Assembly: GCF_021018805.1 (NCBI RefSeq)
Contig: NC_086258.1
Span: 8,781,081-8,845,080 of the forward strand
Direction of reading: 5' to 3'
Origin: Prinia subflava
Lineage: Eukaryota; Chordata; Aves; Passeriformes; Cisticolidae
Length of the DNA: 64,000 nucleotides
Each line of letters begins with the position of its first letter. Position 1 is the first letter of the stretch. Shown piece by piece: positions 40,384-50,959 of the stretch. The position numbers and the translations under genes were made by a program. A model generated the notes under the pieces. It saw nothing but the letters and a program-made list of their open reading frames with translations. It made no database searches and was not told the DNA's origin.

Positions 40384-40482
40384 ACCGAAGAGAGAGAAGC
40401 TCAGCATGGAGAATTCAAACAGAACACCAGAGGCAGCTTTCATCTAAGTCTTGTGTTCTGGAGAGAGCAGTGGCAGGGAAAG
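40384..40482 (+). CDS. CCDC187: CCDC187 exon 5
   Basis: Acceptor TTTTCACCTCCTGATTAAAG ends at 40383 and donor GAAAG|GTAAGG begins at 40483. In the required phase it reads RRERSSAWRIQTEHQRQLSS followed by KSCVLERAVAGK. The other phase is also open but would meet a stop at the start of the next exon, so phase settles the frame. There is no domain. In CEP350 the corresponding region is a basic, low-complexity linker before the WRDGQKL motif. Confidence 0.72.
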
Positions 40483-43269
40483 GTAAGGCTGAAAACCATG
40501 AGAAATTACAAGGACTGATGGACAGAACTCCCTGCAGCAGGTGAATTCCAGACCTGCCAGGATTAAAAACCATCAGAAATTAAAAATAAGTTGTACATCC
40601 TCAGTGGGAAGAGCTGTCACCTGTGCAGTTCTGTTCCCTAATGAATTAAGGGAAATTATCCCCCACCAAAGGCAGGGATTTCCTGTCCTACTGAGCAGGA
40701 GCAAAATCCAGGCAGTGAAAAGTCAGATGAATTATCCAAGTCTCAACTGCTGGTTCTCAGTTTTATTTGACAGGTATTTCTAAGGGCAGGTTTGAATTCC
40801 TGGTGTCAGTTTACCCATTTAATGCTGTAGCTTTGCATAGAAATGGTTGCATTCAAATGTTGTGGGGAAGAAGTGGAAGTGCTGTGGGTTGTACTTTACA
40901 CCACCCAAGTTCCCCAATAACTTCTGTGAAACAGAAATAAAAAAATCCCAGCTCTCTAATCCAGATAGAATTCCCAGAATAACGTGCTGTAGTCCCTAAG
41001 TATGATTTAAAATGCATGAAATATGTAATAATTTCCTTCTCCCTCCTTTTTTTTTTTGTTTTAATGGATGGTTTGAAAAATGGCTTGCTCTTCCTCTGAG
41101 AGTGGGTCATAATAAGACCATGCCACGTGAAGCATTCATCATTGTAACTGCCAGTGTCATGGTGTCTTTATTGGCTATTAGTTTCTGTCACTGAAAGAGC
41201 CAAGGCAGGGCTACAAAGAGATGAATGAGGGGCAGGGGTCAGAGCCAGAGTACTCAGGAAATTTGATGAATTATAAATTTGCTGTAGTTAACAAAAAATT
41301 AAGTCACCACAGCTATAAAATATTAATCTGTTCGTAGGTAGGGGAAAAAACCCAGGAGAATATTTAAATCAAAAGAGTTTCTTCTATCAACTGTTCTCAT
41401 CAGGAATGCAGGCTGCTCTTGAACTTTAGAATTGTAGTTGCTGTAGTTAATGAACAGGATGCAGATAAAAAGAAGATTTAATTGAAATAAACAACATGGT
41501 GAGGCAAAGATTGTTAGATCCACATATTCATTTGTGCAGTGCATTCGCAGGAGCTAGGACAGGGTACAAAATAAATGCATTTTTAGTACTGCTAAACACA
41601 AAACAAAGTGACACAGTGAGGTGTTTCCTTAAAGACATGGATGGATCCCAGCCCCCCTGAGCCCAGCAGATTCTGGCAGTTCCCTCTGTGAACACCATGC
41701 ACAGATCTGGTGATAATTCCTTCCAAGGAACTCCATGGGATTGCAGGAGGTGACTCCAGCCCCACAGGGACTGCAGCTCTTCCCTGTCTGAACAGCCTCA
41801 TCTCCCCTGTGACACGACCCACACGAGCCTGCAGAGCACCTCAGAGGCTGCTGCAAACGAGGAAATAAAACCTGCTGGCTGTGACTCCTTCAGTGGCCGT
41901 GGCACAGAGGAGATGTTGCCTTACCCTGCTCCCAAAGCACAGGGGATGAACCTCAGGGCAGAACCAGGGAGGCTTTGGGCAGTCCCAGGGAATTTTTGGG
42001 CAGTCCCAGGGAATTTCTGGGCAGTCCCAGGGAGTATTTGGGCAGTCCCAGGGAGTCTTTGGGCAGTCCTAGGGAGCCTTTGGGCAGTCCCAGGGAATTT
42101 TTGGGCAGTCCCAGGGAATTTTTGGGCAGTCCCAGGGAGTCTTTGGGCAGTCCCAGGGAATTTTTGGGCAGTCCCAGGGAGTCTTTGGGCAGTCCCAGGG
42201 AATTTTTGGGCAGTCCCAGGGAGTCTTTGGGCAGTCCCAGGGAGTCTTTGGGCAGTCCCAGGGAATTTTTGGGCAGTCCCAGGGAGTCTTTGGTCATTCC
42301 TGTGTGTCCAGCAGCTCCCCTGGCTCCGAGGTGCTGCCCACACTCAGCACACACAAGTTATGAGCAGCAGCAGGGAAAGCCTGACTCAGTCCATTGAGTG
42401 AGCCTTGATGAGCTGAGGCTGATTTCTGAGTAAAATCTTTCCTATTAAAAAAAAAAACCTTGAGGATTTTAATTGGGGGAGATTCTGGGGTTTGGAATTT
42501 CCATGCAAAACCCACCAAGTACCTGTTCAGCCACCTTGTGCTGGAGAAGTGTTTGCAATAAATACATAATTGTGCAAGTACTGGCATGCTGTGAATGCAA
42601 TCTGAAATTATGAAGTAAAACAGTGATAAATGTTGTCTATTATGTGACACCACCTATTAAGCAGGAATAATTTGTTTGTGCTGCATTCTGCACAGTTTAT
42701 TTCTGCATTAGACACTGTCCCTTGTCCTGTATCTTCCATTGATTCTGCCACACCACATCCTGCTGATTCTCAGTTTAAAAATGAATTCGTTCCCTCTGGT
42801 GAGTTTGAAGTAATCACAAGGAAAAGAATAATTTTATCCCCTTTCCTTCTGTTCTCAAATGTGCTGGCACTGAGGAAGTCCTGACCTTTTCTCAGAGTTC
42901 TTGAGGCCTCTGGGAGTCACTGGTTTCTGAGTAAAACCTGTAAGAGCTGTGTGAACACACTACAAATGTTAAATTATATAATTGCTGATGGTAAAGCCTT
43001 AGGAAAGCACTGAACCTTCACATTTTACACTCATGAACTCATGTGATTCATGACCCTGGCAGCCTCCACAGTCTGAGGGCTTTAAAAACTTTTTGTTACC
43101 AAAGTAGCACCAACTTTTTTTTCATTTTAAACCTGCTCTGACTGAACTTTTTAGACCTTCCCACACCCTGAGTGTGATTCCTGGAAATCACCATTAAATA
43201 GACTTGAATAGGAGAGTGACAATAGCCTTTGTGGGGCTTTAATAATTAAACACAAACTCTTTGTTTCAG
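40483..43269. other. CCDC187 intron 5
   Basis: Intron of about 2.8 kb. Apart from the 21-bp minisatellite at 41970-42295 I see no structure or exon. Confidence 0.75.
41970..42295. repeat. Minisatellite, 21-bp unit (GGGCAGTCCCAGGGAATTTTT)
   Basis: About 15 tandem copies of a 21-bp unit with a constant core, GGGCAGTCCCAGGGA, and a variable tail, mainly ATTTTT or GTCTTT. Because 21 is a multiple of three, all frames stay open on both strands and translate to short peptide repeats. These are not genes. Confidence 0.95.
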
Positions 43270-43395
43270 GTGTGAATCTGCCTGGTGTTTTTGCGTGGAG
43301 AGAAGGTCAGAAGTTGGCTAGAAGGCTGCTGGATCCCCCTCCACTTCCACTTTTGAGGAGCAGAACTGGAGAGCAGAGCACAGCAAAGGCCCCTG
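43270..43395 (+). CDS. CCDC187: CCDC187 exon 6 (WREGQKL motif)
   Basis: Acceptor CTTTGTTTCAG ends at 43269 and donor CCTG|GTACGG begins at 43396. The exon encodes VNLPGVFAWREGQKLARRLL followed by a proline-rich DPPPLPLLRSR. WREGQKLARRLLDPPP matches the family signature that I recall in CEP350 as WRDGQKLVKKILGPAP. The phase-0 reading hits TGA at once, confirming the split-codon start (G|GT). It ends with one base left over. Confidence 0.88.
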
Positions 43396-43725
43396 GTACG
43401 GCTGTCCCTCTACAGCACTGGTTGTTTTGGCACATCCTCCCCCAAAAAAGAGTTTATTAAACCTAATTGAAACAAAAACCTTCCAGGCCCTTCTGAGCAC
43501 CTTTTTTTAATGGCTCTTACAATAACAATTGGCTGCTGCAGCTTCAAATTTCACCTTTACAGATTGATCTTCCCCCTTGAATATCACAGATTTCACAACA
43601 GACACATGCAAATAATCCTCAGAGCTGCCGTAGGAAGCAGGTTGGGAGATGCACGCTGTAGATACAGGAATTGTTTTACTCTCTTTAATAATTACACCCC
43701 TGTTGTTCCCAAATCTTTCCCACAG

Positions 43726-44372
43726 AACCTTTGGAAGGAGGTCCAGGACTTGGGGCAATGCCACTGAAGGAAAACAGCTCCAGAGTGAAGGGAAATGAAT
43801 TTGTGGGGAAGAGTCCTGGAGCTCAGAGTGCTGAAAGGGGCAGCAGGGCACCCACAGAAGATACAAACCAAGCACTCAGGAACCTTCCCTTGCAAAGCCA
43901 GTCCTGTGAGGAGCACAGACATTTCAGGCTCCCCAGAGATGCTGTGAAACACCAACCCCAAGGGATCCATTCTCCTCCTCCTGGACTTTCACTAAGGAAA
44001 TTTGGAGCCAAGCCCAGCACCTCGGGAAGCTGCAGCAGAGGGAAAAGTGCCTCTCCTCAGAGACAGAAAGGGTCTGAGAAAGAAAACCTGAAGCAACCTT
44101 CAAAGAGGAGGGTAAACCTTAAAAAACCTCACCCCTACAGCCCTGAAAGTGTTCGGGAATTTATGTATCAAAAAAAGGCAGAAAGAAAGAAAAAACTCCT
44201 TGAAGAGAAAAAGTCCTTGGCACAGGCTGCAGAAATGAGGGAAAAGAGGTTGCAAGAAGTGTACAGGAAACAAAAAGAAGCTGTTGGGAAGAAATCGTGT
44301 CCTGATGAGATGCACAAACCCATTTGGAACACGGGTTTTGCCAAAGGAAATCCTCAGTGTGACTTTGAGCAA
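43726..44372 (+). CDS. CCDC187: CCDC187 exon 7 (YSPESVREFMY basic helix)
   Basis: Large 647-nt exon between acceptor TCTTTCCCACAG and donor GCAA|GTAAGT. The first two thirds is low-complexity and hydrophilic. The end encodes the family's best-conserved segment: KKPHPYSPESVREFMYQKKA, ERKKKLLEEKKSLAQAAEMR, EKRLQEVYRKQKEAVGKK. CEP350 has the equivalent YDTDEVRQYIVRQQEERKRK...KRLQELYRKQKEAFTK. This is a long, charged alpha-helix likely used for protein contacts. It enters with two bases completing GAA and leaves in phase 0. Confidence 0.93.
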
Positions 44373-44518
44373 GTAAGTCCTAAGACTGAAACCCCTCCTT
44401 GATCAGTGCAGCACTGTGTAGGATATGAAACACTTCATACAAATGCTTTGGAGTGCCAGGGAGGAAAGGTTTTATCTAGAAAAACAGAGCAATTAGCTTA
44501 TAATTATGACATAAACTG

Positions 44519-44595
44519 CTGGGCTCATGAGTAGGGTTGGAACCCTCGACTTCAGGCCAAAAACCTGGAAATCTCCACTGCCTGAGCTGAAAGAA
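44519..44595 (-). mobile_element. tRNA-derived SINE-like remnant
   Basis: Read on the minus strand, the segment has an A-box-like CAGCTCAGGCAGTGGAGA, a small stem-loop CAGG-TTTTTGG-CCTG, and a T-arm or B-box-like AGGGTTCCAACCCTA. The spacing is like that of a tRNA. The outer acceptor stem does not pair, so it is not a functional tRNA gene. It is best read as an old tRNA-derived element inside intron 7. Confidence 0.4.
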
Positions 44596-44723
44596 CAGGT
44601 TTGCTGTGTGGTGTGAGCAGTTTTCCAGTGACATGAGCCAATTATTAGGTGGAATAAAAGCCAAACATTCCTCTTCTGTTGCCAGGTGTTGAGTGCTTAC
44701 ACTGCTGGGCTCTTCTCTTTCAG

Positions 44724-44815
44724 GAGAAAACCAGTGGGGGAGTACTGGAAAGGAGTTTCACTGCCTGGGTGGATGAAACATCCTCTCCTCTGGCACCTGA
44801 AGATCACAGAGGCAG
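44724..44815 (+). CDS. CCDC187: CCDC187 exon 8
   Basis: Acceptor GCTCTTCTCTTTCAG ends at 44723 and donor GGCAG|GTACTC begins at 44816. The exon encodes EKTSGGVLERSFTAWVDETS followed by SPLAPEDHRG and leaves AG for the next exon. No domain is recognised. It links the basic helix of exon 7 to the long exon 9. The intron after it is only 77 bp. Confidence 0.83.
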
Positions 44816-44892
44816 GTACTCAGACATAAAAGGCATCCTACAAAGCCTCTTTCTCAGTTCACACTGCAGACATCTCTCTTTTTTTTAAACAG

Positions 44893-45572
44893 GAATCAAC
44901 TCCTAGAAACGGCTCAATCACCTAAAAAAGGAGAGGCATCAGGTCCTGCAGCACCACTGGAACCCGAATGCTGGATTCTCAGTCCTCTGAAATGTGAAGA
45001 CTTGAGGGACTGCTCCCCCCCAGCTCTGCATTCACCTCCTCTGAGCTTTTCTGTTCCTCTGAAAGATGCAAAACCTTCCTCCAAGGACTCATCTTTTGGA
45101 CTTTCTCCACACAGAAGCAAAGAGGATCGAGTGGGGGCTGTTCACAGCCTGTGCAGGGAACTTGCAGAGAAGATTGACGTGGTGAGGAAAAGGCTGAGAG
45201 CAGCGAGCTGGGTTAAATCCTCTGCTGACAAACAATCACCAGAGACAACTCTGCACCTTTACAGTGATCCTCCCTCTGTCCCAGAACCTGAGACTTCCAG
45301 GGATGGGCAAGAGAGGACAAGGACTGCACAAACGCTCCTGGACACCACAGATCCCAATGTGCTGCATGTGACATCCACCAGGGAATGTCACAGACTGGGC
45401 AGGACTGGCCTGGTGGGCAGCACTGAGGGACCAACAGCCCTGGACAGACAGAAGGAAATGCCAATTCCTCTGCCTGGTGGGAATGCTGAGAGGGGAGAAC
45501 TGCCCTGGATCACTCCTAGTGCAGGAGAACATCCCCTCAATCCTGCAGGAGACCTGAGCAATGCATTGCAAG
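44893..45572 (+). CDS. CCDC187: CCDC187 exon 9
   Basis: 680-nt exon between acceptor TTTTTTTAAACAG and donor TTGCAAG|GTAAAT. Most of it is serine/proline-rich and probably disordered. A short helix in the middle, SKEDRVGAVHSLCRELAEKI followed by DVVRKRLRAASW, corresponds to a CEP350 segment that I recall as SKLDRIEALKATAASLSSRI ... KKLAGASINYGSAW. The spacing from the exon 7 helix also fits. The exon starts by completing AG|G (Arg) and ends with one base, G. Confidence 0.88.
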
Positions 45573-46001
45573 GTAAATCCTTTTGAACTGACACAACAGG
45601 GGTGCTCAGGTGCCTCTGCCCAGGTTTTTCATAACTACAGGCAGGGTTAAGCTTCATCTCCCCTCAGCTATTTATTGGAAATGTTATGCCTAGGAAAATC
45701 CCAGAGCAGTGGCTCTTCTAGGTTTTACTTTTCTCCCCTCTCCTTGTTCATGTGAAACCACATCTCATAATTTTATCTGTGACTTTCCACCAATTTTGGA
45801 TATGTCACCTTCTGGTGCCTAGGCCTTCCCTGAAGTAAAAGAATTATAAACTTAAGCCCGTGTAGTTTAAAACCTGTGGATAAGAAGAGCTATACTGAAG
45901 TGCTCACACATAAGTAGGCAGTGAATAGATGCCAAAGCTTGGGCCATTTCATTTCTACGAAGAGCATATTTATTAAATGTCTTCATTTGTCTTTTTAAAA
46001 G

Positions 46002-46101
46002 GTTTCCCTGTGAATGAGGGCTCCAGGGTGGACATAAGTCTATGGCATGAAAAGCCGACAAGCAGCCCAGCCTGTCCAGCTCACAGATTCCTCACTAGCA
46101 G
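46002..46101 (+). CDS. CCDC187: CCDC187 exon 10
   Basis: Acceptor TTGTCTTTTTAAAAG ends at 46001 and donor AGCAG|GTAAAC begins at 46102. The exon encodes FPVNEGSRVDISLWHEKPTS followed by SPACPAHRFLTS. Hydrophilic linker with no domain. It enters with GT (completing GGT) and leaves AG, which exon 11 completes as AGC after a 4.2-kb intron. The call rests on splice sites and on phase fitting both sides. Confidence 0.7.
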
Positions 46102-49100
46102 GTAAACAAAGCTGGATATTTTATTCTCTGCTAAATGGGCCACACTGCCTTAAAATAAATAGCGGGGATGGTGAGTTCCCCAGGGCTGGTGGGTTCCTGG
46201 GAGCAGCAGATCCCCGTGAGCAGCTGGTGGATCCAGGGTTTGGTGGGTTCCCAGAAGAGGTGGATCCCTGGGCTTGCTGGATCTCCTGGCAGCAGTGGAT
46301 CCCCGGGTCCAGTCAGTGGATCCTGGGTCTGGTGGCTTCCCAGGAGCAGTGGTTTCCCTGGGAGCAGGGGATCCCAGTATCAATGGATCCCCAGGTCCAG
46401 TTGGTGGATCCCAGCACCTGTCAGTGGATCCTGGATTCAGTCGTGGATCCCAGGTCTGGTCAGTGGATCCTGTCCCCAGTAGGAAGATCCTGGCTCCGGT
46501 GGATCCCAGATCCAGTTGGTGGATCCCAGCTCTGTTTGTTGGATCCCAGGTCCGGTGGATCCTGAGTCCAGGTGGTGGATCCCAGGTGGATCCCAGGTAG
46601 ATCCCAGCTCCGGTCGATTCCGGCTCTGGTTGGTTAATCCCAGTTCCAGTGGGTGGATCCCAGCTCTGGTCAGTGGATCACAGCTCCAGCTGGTGGATCC
46701 TGGCTCTGCTCGGTGGATCCTCGCTGCGCTCGGTGGAGCCCGGCTCCGTTCAGTGGATCACAGCTCTGCTCAGTGGATCCCGGCTCTGCTTGGTGAATTC
46801 TGGCCCCGCTGGATCCCGGCCCTGCTGGATCCCGGCTCCGCTGGATCCCGGCCCCGCTGGATCCCGGCCCCGCTGGATCCCTGCCCCAGAGGATCACGGC
46901 TCCACTGGATCCCGGCCCCGCTAGATCCCGGGCCCGCTGGATCCCGGCTCTGCTGGATCCCGGCCCCGCTGGATCCCGGCCCCGCTAGATCCCGGCCCCG
47001 CTGGATCCCGGCCCCGCTGGATCCCGGCCCCGCTGGATCCCGGCTCCGCTGGATCCCGGCCCCGCTGGATCCCGGCTCCGCTGGATCCCGGCCCCGCTGG
47101 ATCCCGGCCCCGCTGCCGTGATGCTCTTTGGCCACCGGAGGGCGCCGCCCGAGCGGGACGGAGCGCGCCCCGTGCCCGGTGTTCCTTCCAAGGAGATTTT
47201 GAACAGCTCAGTGCGGGAGGAAAATGAAAATTGGAGAGATAAGTCCAGAAAGATGAGCTTACCAAAGTTATTAGGAGTAATTACTGGAATTACCAAGAGT
47301 TAAACCCCTGCTCTTTGTGCACAACCACCACGCTCACAAAGGTTGGGCTGATTTTGGGAGATCTGTTGCAAGGATTATGGAGCTGTTCTGTCACAGGAGA
47401 TGGCAAATGTATAAAACATGAGCAGGGGGGAACTCAGAGTGTGCAGTGCAGAGTCAGAGCTGAGTCTGCGCTGCTCCTTGGGGAGCACAGCCCGGCTGCC
47501 CTGGCCTCCATCACTCTTGTCCTGACACCACCCAAATTCACCACCAAATGCACCAAAAAAAGGTGCAGGAAACCCCAACGGGAACAGCCCCCAGCTGTAA
47601 GGGACAAGCATCAAACCGAGGAGAAATAAGACAGATTGCACCGATCTGCTGAACAGTGCAATTACTGAGAAAGCAAAGCAGCCAGAGTCAAAAAGTCCTC
47701 AGAGCATCACCGAGAAAAACACCAATAAAACCTCTCAAACAATAAATCACAACCCTCTTGCAAGTGCTGCTTCAGAAGATGAGGAGAGCTACTTGCTGAT
47801 AAAATATCGCTGTATTTAGAGATTAGAAGTGGAAAGTGTGGCTGTATTGTGACTCCAGGCTCATTTCCTGGTGGGCTGAGGCCTCCCTGTGTGCAGCAGC
47901 AGTGACAGTGAGGAGACAATATAAAGGACAGACCACCCCATGCCTAAACATTCCTTAGCTACTGGTAAAGTACATAATTAATACAAAGGCTCAGAGTAAA
48001 AGCCCATCTTTTGTCCTCAGCTTTTATTTGAATATAATCTAGAGTCTGATTTTGCACCTCTCCTGAAGTCTGCACACTCACAGGAAACAAAAGTGGATGA
48101 GTCCTGTGGCACACAGTGAGGCTCCCCTGATCAAATTATTCCTGAAGTTGTGGTATCAACTGTGTCACTACAGATAAATCAGACAGAAAACCACCACAAA
48201 AAGGAGCATCAGTGTGCTCTAAGGAGGTGACTGAGGAACTTTGCAGGGCCAAAACTTCCCCTGCTCCAGGAACATTTTCACTTTGAGTGCCTGAACTCTC
48301 TGTGGGGAATGCCAGCAGGCGGTGAAGGGAGCCTGTCTGTTGTTAACTTGCACACAAAACTTCACAGGCTGTGCTAACAGGAGGGGTCAGTGCTGTGTTC
48401 TCGGTCTTGTAAACCTGTTTCTACAGAGCTCTCATTGATGTAGCTAGAGCTGGGTTAGAAAATGTGACGGTAAAAGCAGCTGAGTTGGGTCTGTGCTCTG
48501 ACTTCCACTGCTAAGGAGTTAGGAGTCCACATTTGGCTACAACAGACCGAGTTCTCTCTCTCCAATAGCTCATCTGAACAAAGCCCCCTGTTAAAACTGA
48601 CTGTGTGCCGGCCTCATTCCCAAATACAAAACATCCAGCGCTCCAAACCCAGCGCTCTTGGGCACGACCTTCTCCACAGCCAGTTTCAACAGCACATTTT
48701 GCTGTTTACATGTTTAATTACGGCTCTGAAAACAGCAGCTCATGTTCATGCCCAAAATCCTGCAGGTGCCTGTTTCCATAAGAAATGTTCCCATTTCATG
48801 CCCGGCTGCTCCCCCGTCCGCAGGGGCTGGCGGAGATTTGTTGCTGATGCAAATGACTCACTGATGGGAATTCTCCAAACCGCCAGCAAATGTGGGGGCA
48901 ATTCCATCTTATTTTGTTTTGGTTGCCTCTGTAAGTGGCTACATTCTCGAGAGTCAAAAAAATCATCCTGTTTTTGCTGTAAGTTCAGATTTGGAAGTGC
49001 TCTGGGTTGGGACAGAGGGTGGTGGCTGGACAGTCACCTGTTGGATGACAGCTCTGCCTCCTCCTGTGCACTCAGCAATGCTTTTTATTTAGTGCACACC

Positions 49101-50291
49101 CAGAGAGCTTCAGCTGGGAGTTGTGGTGGCTGATGTAGAGCTGGCTGTGTGTGGAGGGCAGGTGTTGCTGTGGAAATCCAGTGTTTTCTGTAGAATCTGC
49201 ATTGATTTCCACTGATGCCCTTCCCAGGACACAAACCTTGGCATCAGTCTCCCCAAACAGAGTAGGCATTTCCCAAGAGCCTAAGAAAACATTGCCTAAA
49301 AAACCATCACAACACAATTGCAGAGACAAAACTCAGCGCATTTAACCAGTTAATATTAGAATAGCTTTGTAAGAACTCCCTGTTTCCTCTGTTCTTTCTC
49401 TCTCATCCACCTTTGCTCCCACTTTCTGAAGACTACATCCAAGACGCGTTAGTGGAAGCTGTACTAATCGTTTTAGCAGTTTCTGGGTCATGAAAAACAA
49501 AGAAAAGCTTATTAGCGTGAAAAATGAAATAAGATTTTCCTAAGCTGATTGCTGATGAAAAAAAAAAATTTCCACATTCATTTTTCTGTATAAAAAAGAA
49601 AACATCTGTCACCATTTCAGTGTCTCAGTGTCCCTGCGTGTGGTTCAGCTGAGGTTTGATCAATAAATGCCCATTTTCACACCTTCTTTCTTAATCTTTT
49701 TAGTTAAGCTCAGATAGTTACAGACCAAAACAAAGTAATATCAGTTAGCTGAGGGCTTTGTCTGTGGGACTTGGTGCTGACATTGTTTTGAAATATTAAA
49801 GTTTATGCATCACTCCCAGATCTTAGTTGGGTCAGAGATGTGCTCAGCACAAGTCCCAGAAACACTGGAACAGAGTTCAGGACTTGGTGTTTCTAAACAG
49901 ATTTTTTTTTGCCAAGGCTCAGAGCTGGATTGTGCAACCAAGTCCCAACAATGGCACGGATTGTACAATGCAGCCCTCATAAATGAAGCTTCCACACTGC
50001 AAGGTTGTTGTTTGTATTTGCCACCAGAAAATACCCAGCTCTTTCAGGGCAGTAATTAGAGTAGGTAAAAATGAGCGTTGTTAGCTTTCCTGACAACACC
50101 AAGGTACAAGACAGGAGATTTTGTTCGTTGCCAGGTATGACTTCTCAAGGAGCCTTTTGTTTCCATTTGACAAAATGTAATAGTTCTGTTTAGCTGAAAT
50201 AACCCTTTTTTTTTTCTTTTTTTTTTAAGTTCAAAAGATTGCTTTATACACATCTCAAAAACTTACTAATTGTTGTTGTTCCTTGACACAG
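46102..50291. other. CCDC187 intron 10
   Basis: Intron of 4.2 kb. Its first kilobase is the GGATCC minisatellite, ending in a short GC-rich patch (47115-47185). The rest, to 50291, is unique-looking with poly-A/T runs near 49560 and 50205-50230. The open frame at 48603-49133 has no domain or splice support. Confidence 0.7.
46170..47115. repeat. GGATCC minisatellite in CCDC187 intron 10
   Basis: About 945 bp of tandem repeats. The left half is loose, in 20-40 bp units around GGTGGATCCCAGGTCCAGT or CAGTGGATCCTGG. From about 46800 it becomes a near-perfect 16-bp array of CTGGATCCCGGCCCCG with a CTGGATCCCGGCTCCG variant. GGATCC occurs dozens of times. It ends at a CpG-rich patch. The same GGATCC core, in the same orientation, forms the array in GPSM1 intron 1. 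Confidence 0.93.
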
Positions 50292-50467
50292 CCTGCAGGG
50301 AAAACTCACATCACAGAGGGATAAATGTGGATTTGAGACTATTTTGAAAGTTCAGAACCAAGAGGAAATGGCCAACCCATCTCGTGGAGAGAGCCTGAGG
50401 ATCTGGGACAGCCTGAGCTTCCAGCCCTCTGCCCCTCTGAGCACCAACAGCTTTGAGCAGGACTTGG
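50292..50467 (+). CDS. CCDC187: CCDC187 exon 11
   Basis: Acceptor TTGTTCCTTGACACAG ends at 50291 and donor TTGG|GTAAGG begins at 50468. The exon encodes LQGKLTSQRDKCGFETILKV, QNQEEMANPSRGESLRIWDS and LSFQPSAPLSTNSFEQDL. It completes the split AGC codon from exon 10 and leaves one base, G, which the next exon turns into GAT. No named domain. Confidence 0.8.
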
Positions 50468-50638
50468 GTAAGGTGGCATCTTCCAGAGCGTCACTCGGTG
50501 CCCTCCCAAAGTATTTCTTGTGCTGTGGCAGTAAATGAACACTCCCTCATTGCAACAGAATTCTTGCTGATGGTTCTGGCTAGGGCTGGAAAATCCTCTG
50601 GGGTGAGGGGGAATTTCAAATATCTGGTTCTCTTCCAG

Positions 50639-50780
50639 ATTTTGAAGGTGAAAAAGGATTGCATGAAAAAATTGTCCTCTCAGCATCCATGCACAATTTA
50701 AGAGATCATATGGCATTATTATTAAAATTGCATAAAATGCAACAGAAACTCTTTGCCTTCTCCACACTGTGCTGTCACAG
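50639..50780 (+). CDS. CCDC187: CCDC187 exon 12 (short helix)
   Basis: Acceptor GGTTCTCTTCCAG ends at 50638 and donor CACAG|GTGTGA begins at 50781. The exon encodes FEGEKGLHEKIVLSASMHNL followed by RDHMALLLKLHKMQQKLFAF, a likely amphipathic or coiled-coil segment, then STLCCH. It leaves AG, completed by C in exon 13. A later in-frame donor at 50812 exists but breaks the phase with downstream exons. A G-rich repeat array begins about 180 bp downstream. Confidence 0.75.
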
Positions 50781-50959
50781 GTGTGAATTCAGCTCACAGC
50801 GACAGCTACAGGTGGAACAAACCTCATTTAGCTCAGAGACATTTCCAGCACCTCTGCAGCTTCATCTGGAGGTCTCTTTTATTAACTTTTCATAATTACC
50901 CCATCGAAGCAGTGAGGGATATTGGACAGCAAGAGGCATGGGACACGGGCAGGGTGCAG

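Noticed and set aside
41913..42401. Overlapping open frames of 130-160 codons on both strands
   Set aside because: The 21-bp repeat unit keeps every frame open; no gene evidence.
46516..47135. Frames on both strands with Trp-Ile-Pro-Ala or Gly-Ile-Gln-Arg repeats
   Set aside because: Translations of the intronic GGATCC minisatellite.
48603..49133. 176-codon frame in CCDC187 intron 10
   Set aside because: No recognisable domain, no coding-like features and no matching splice phase.
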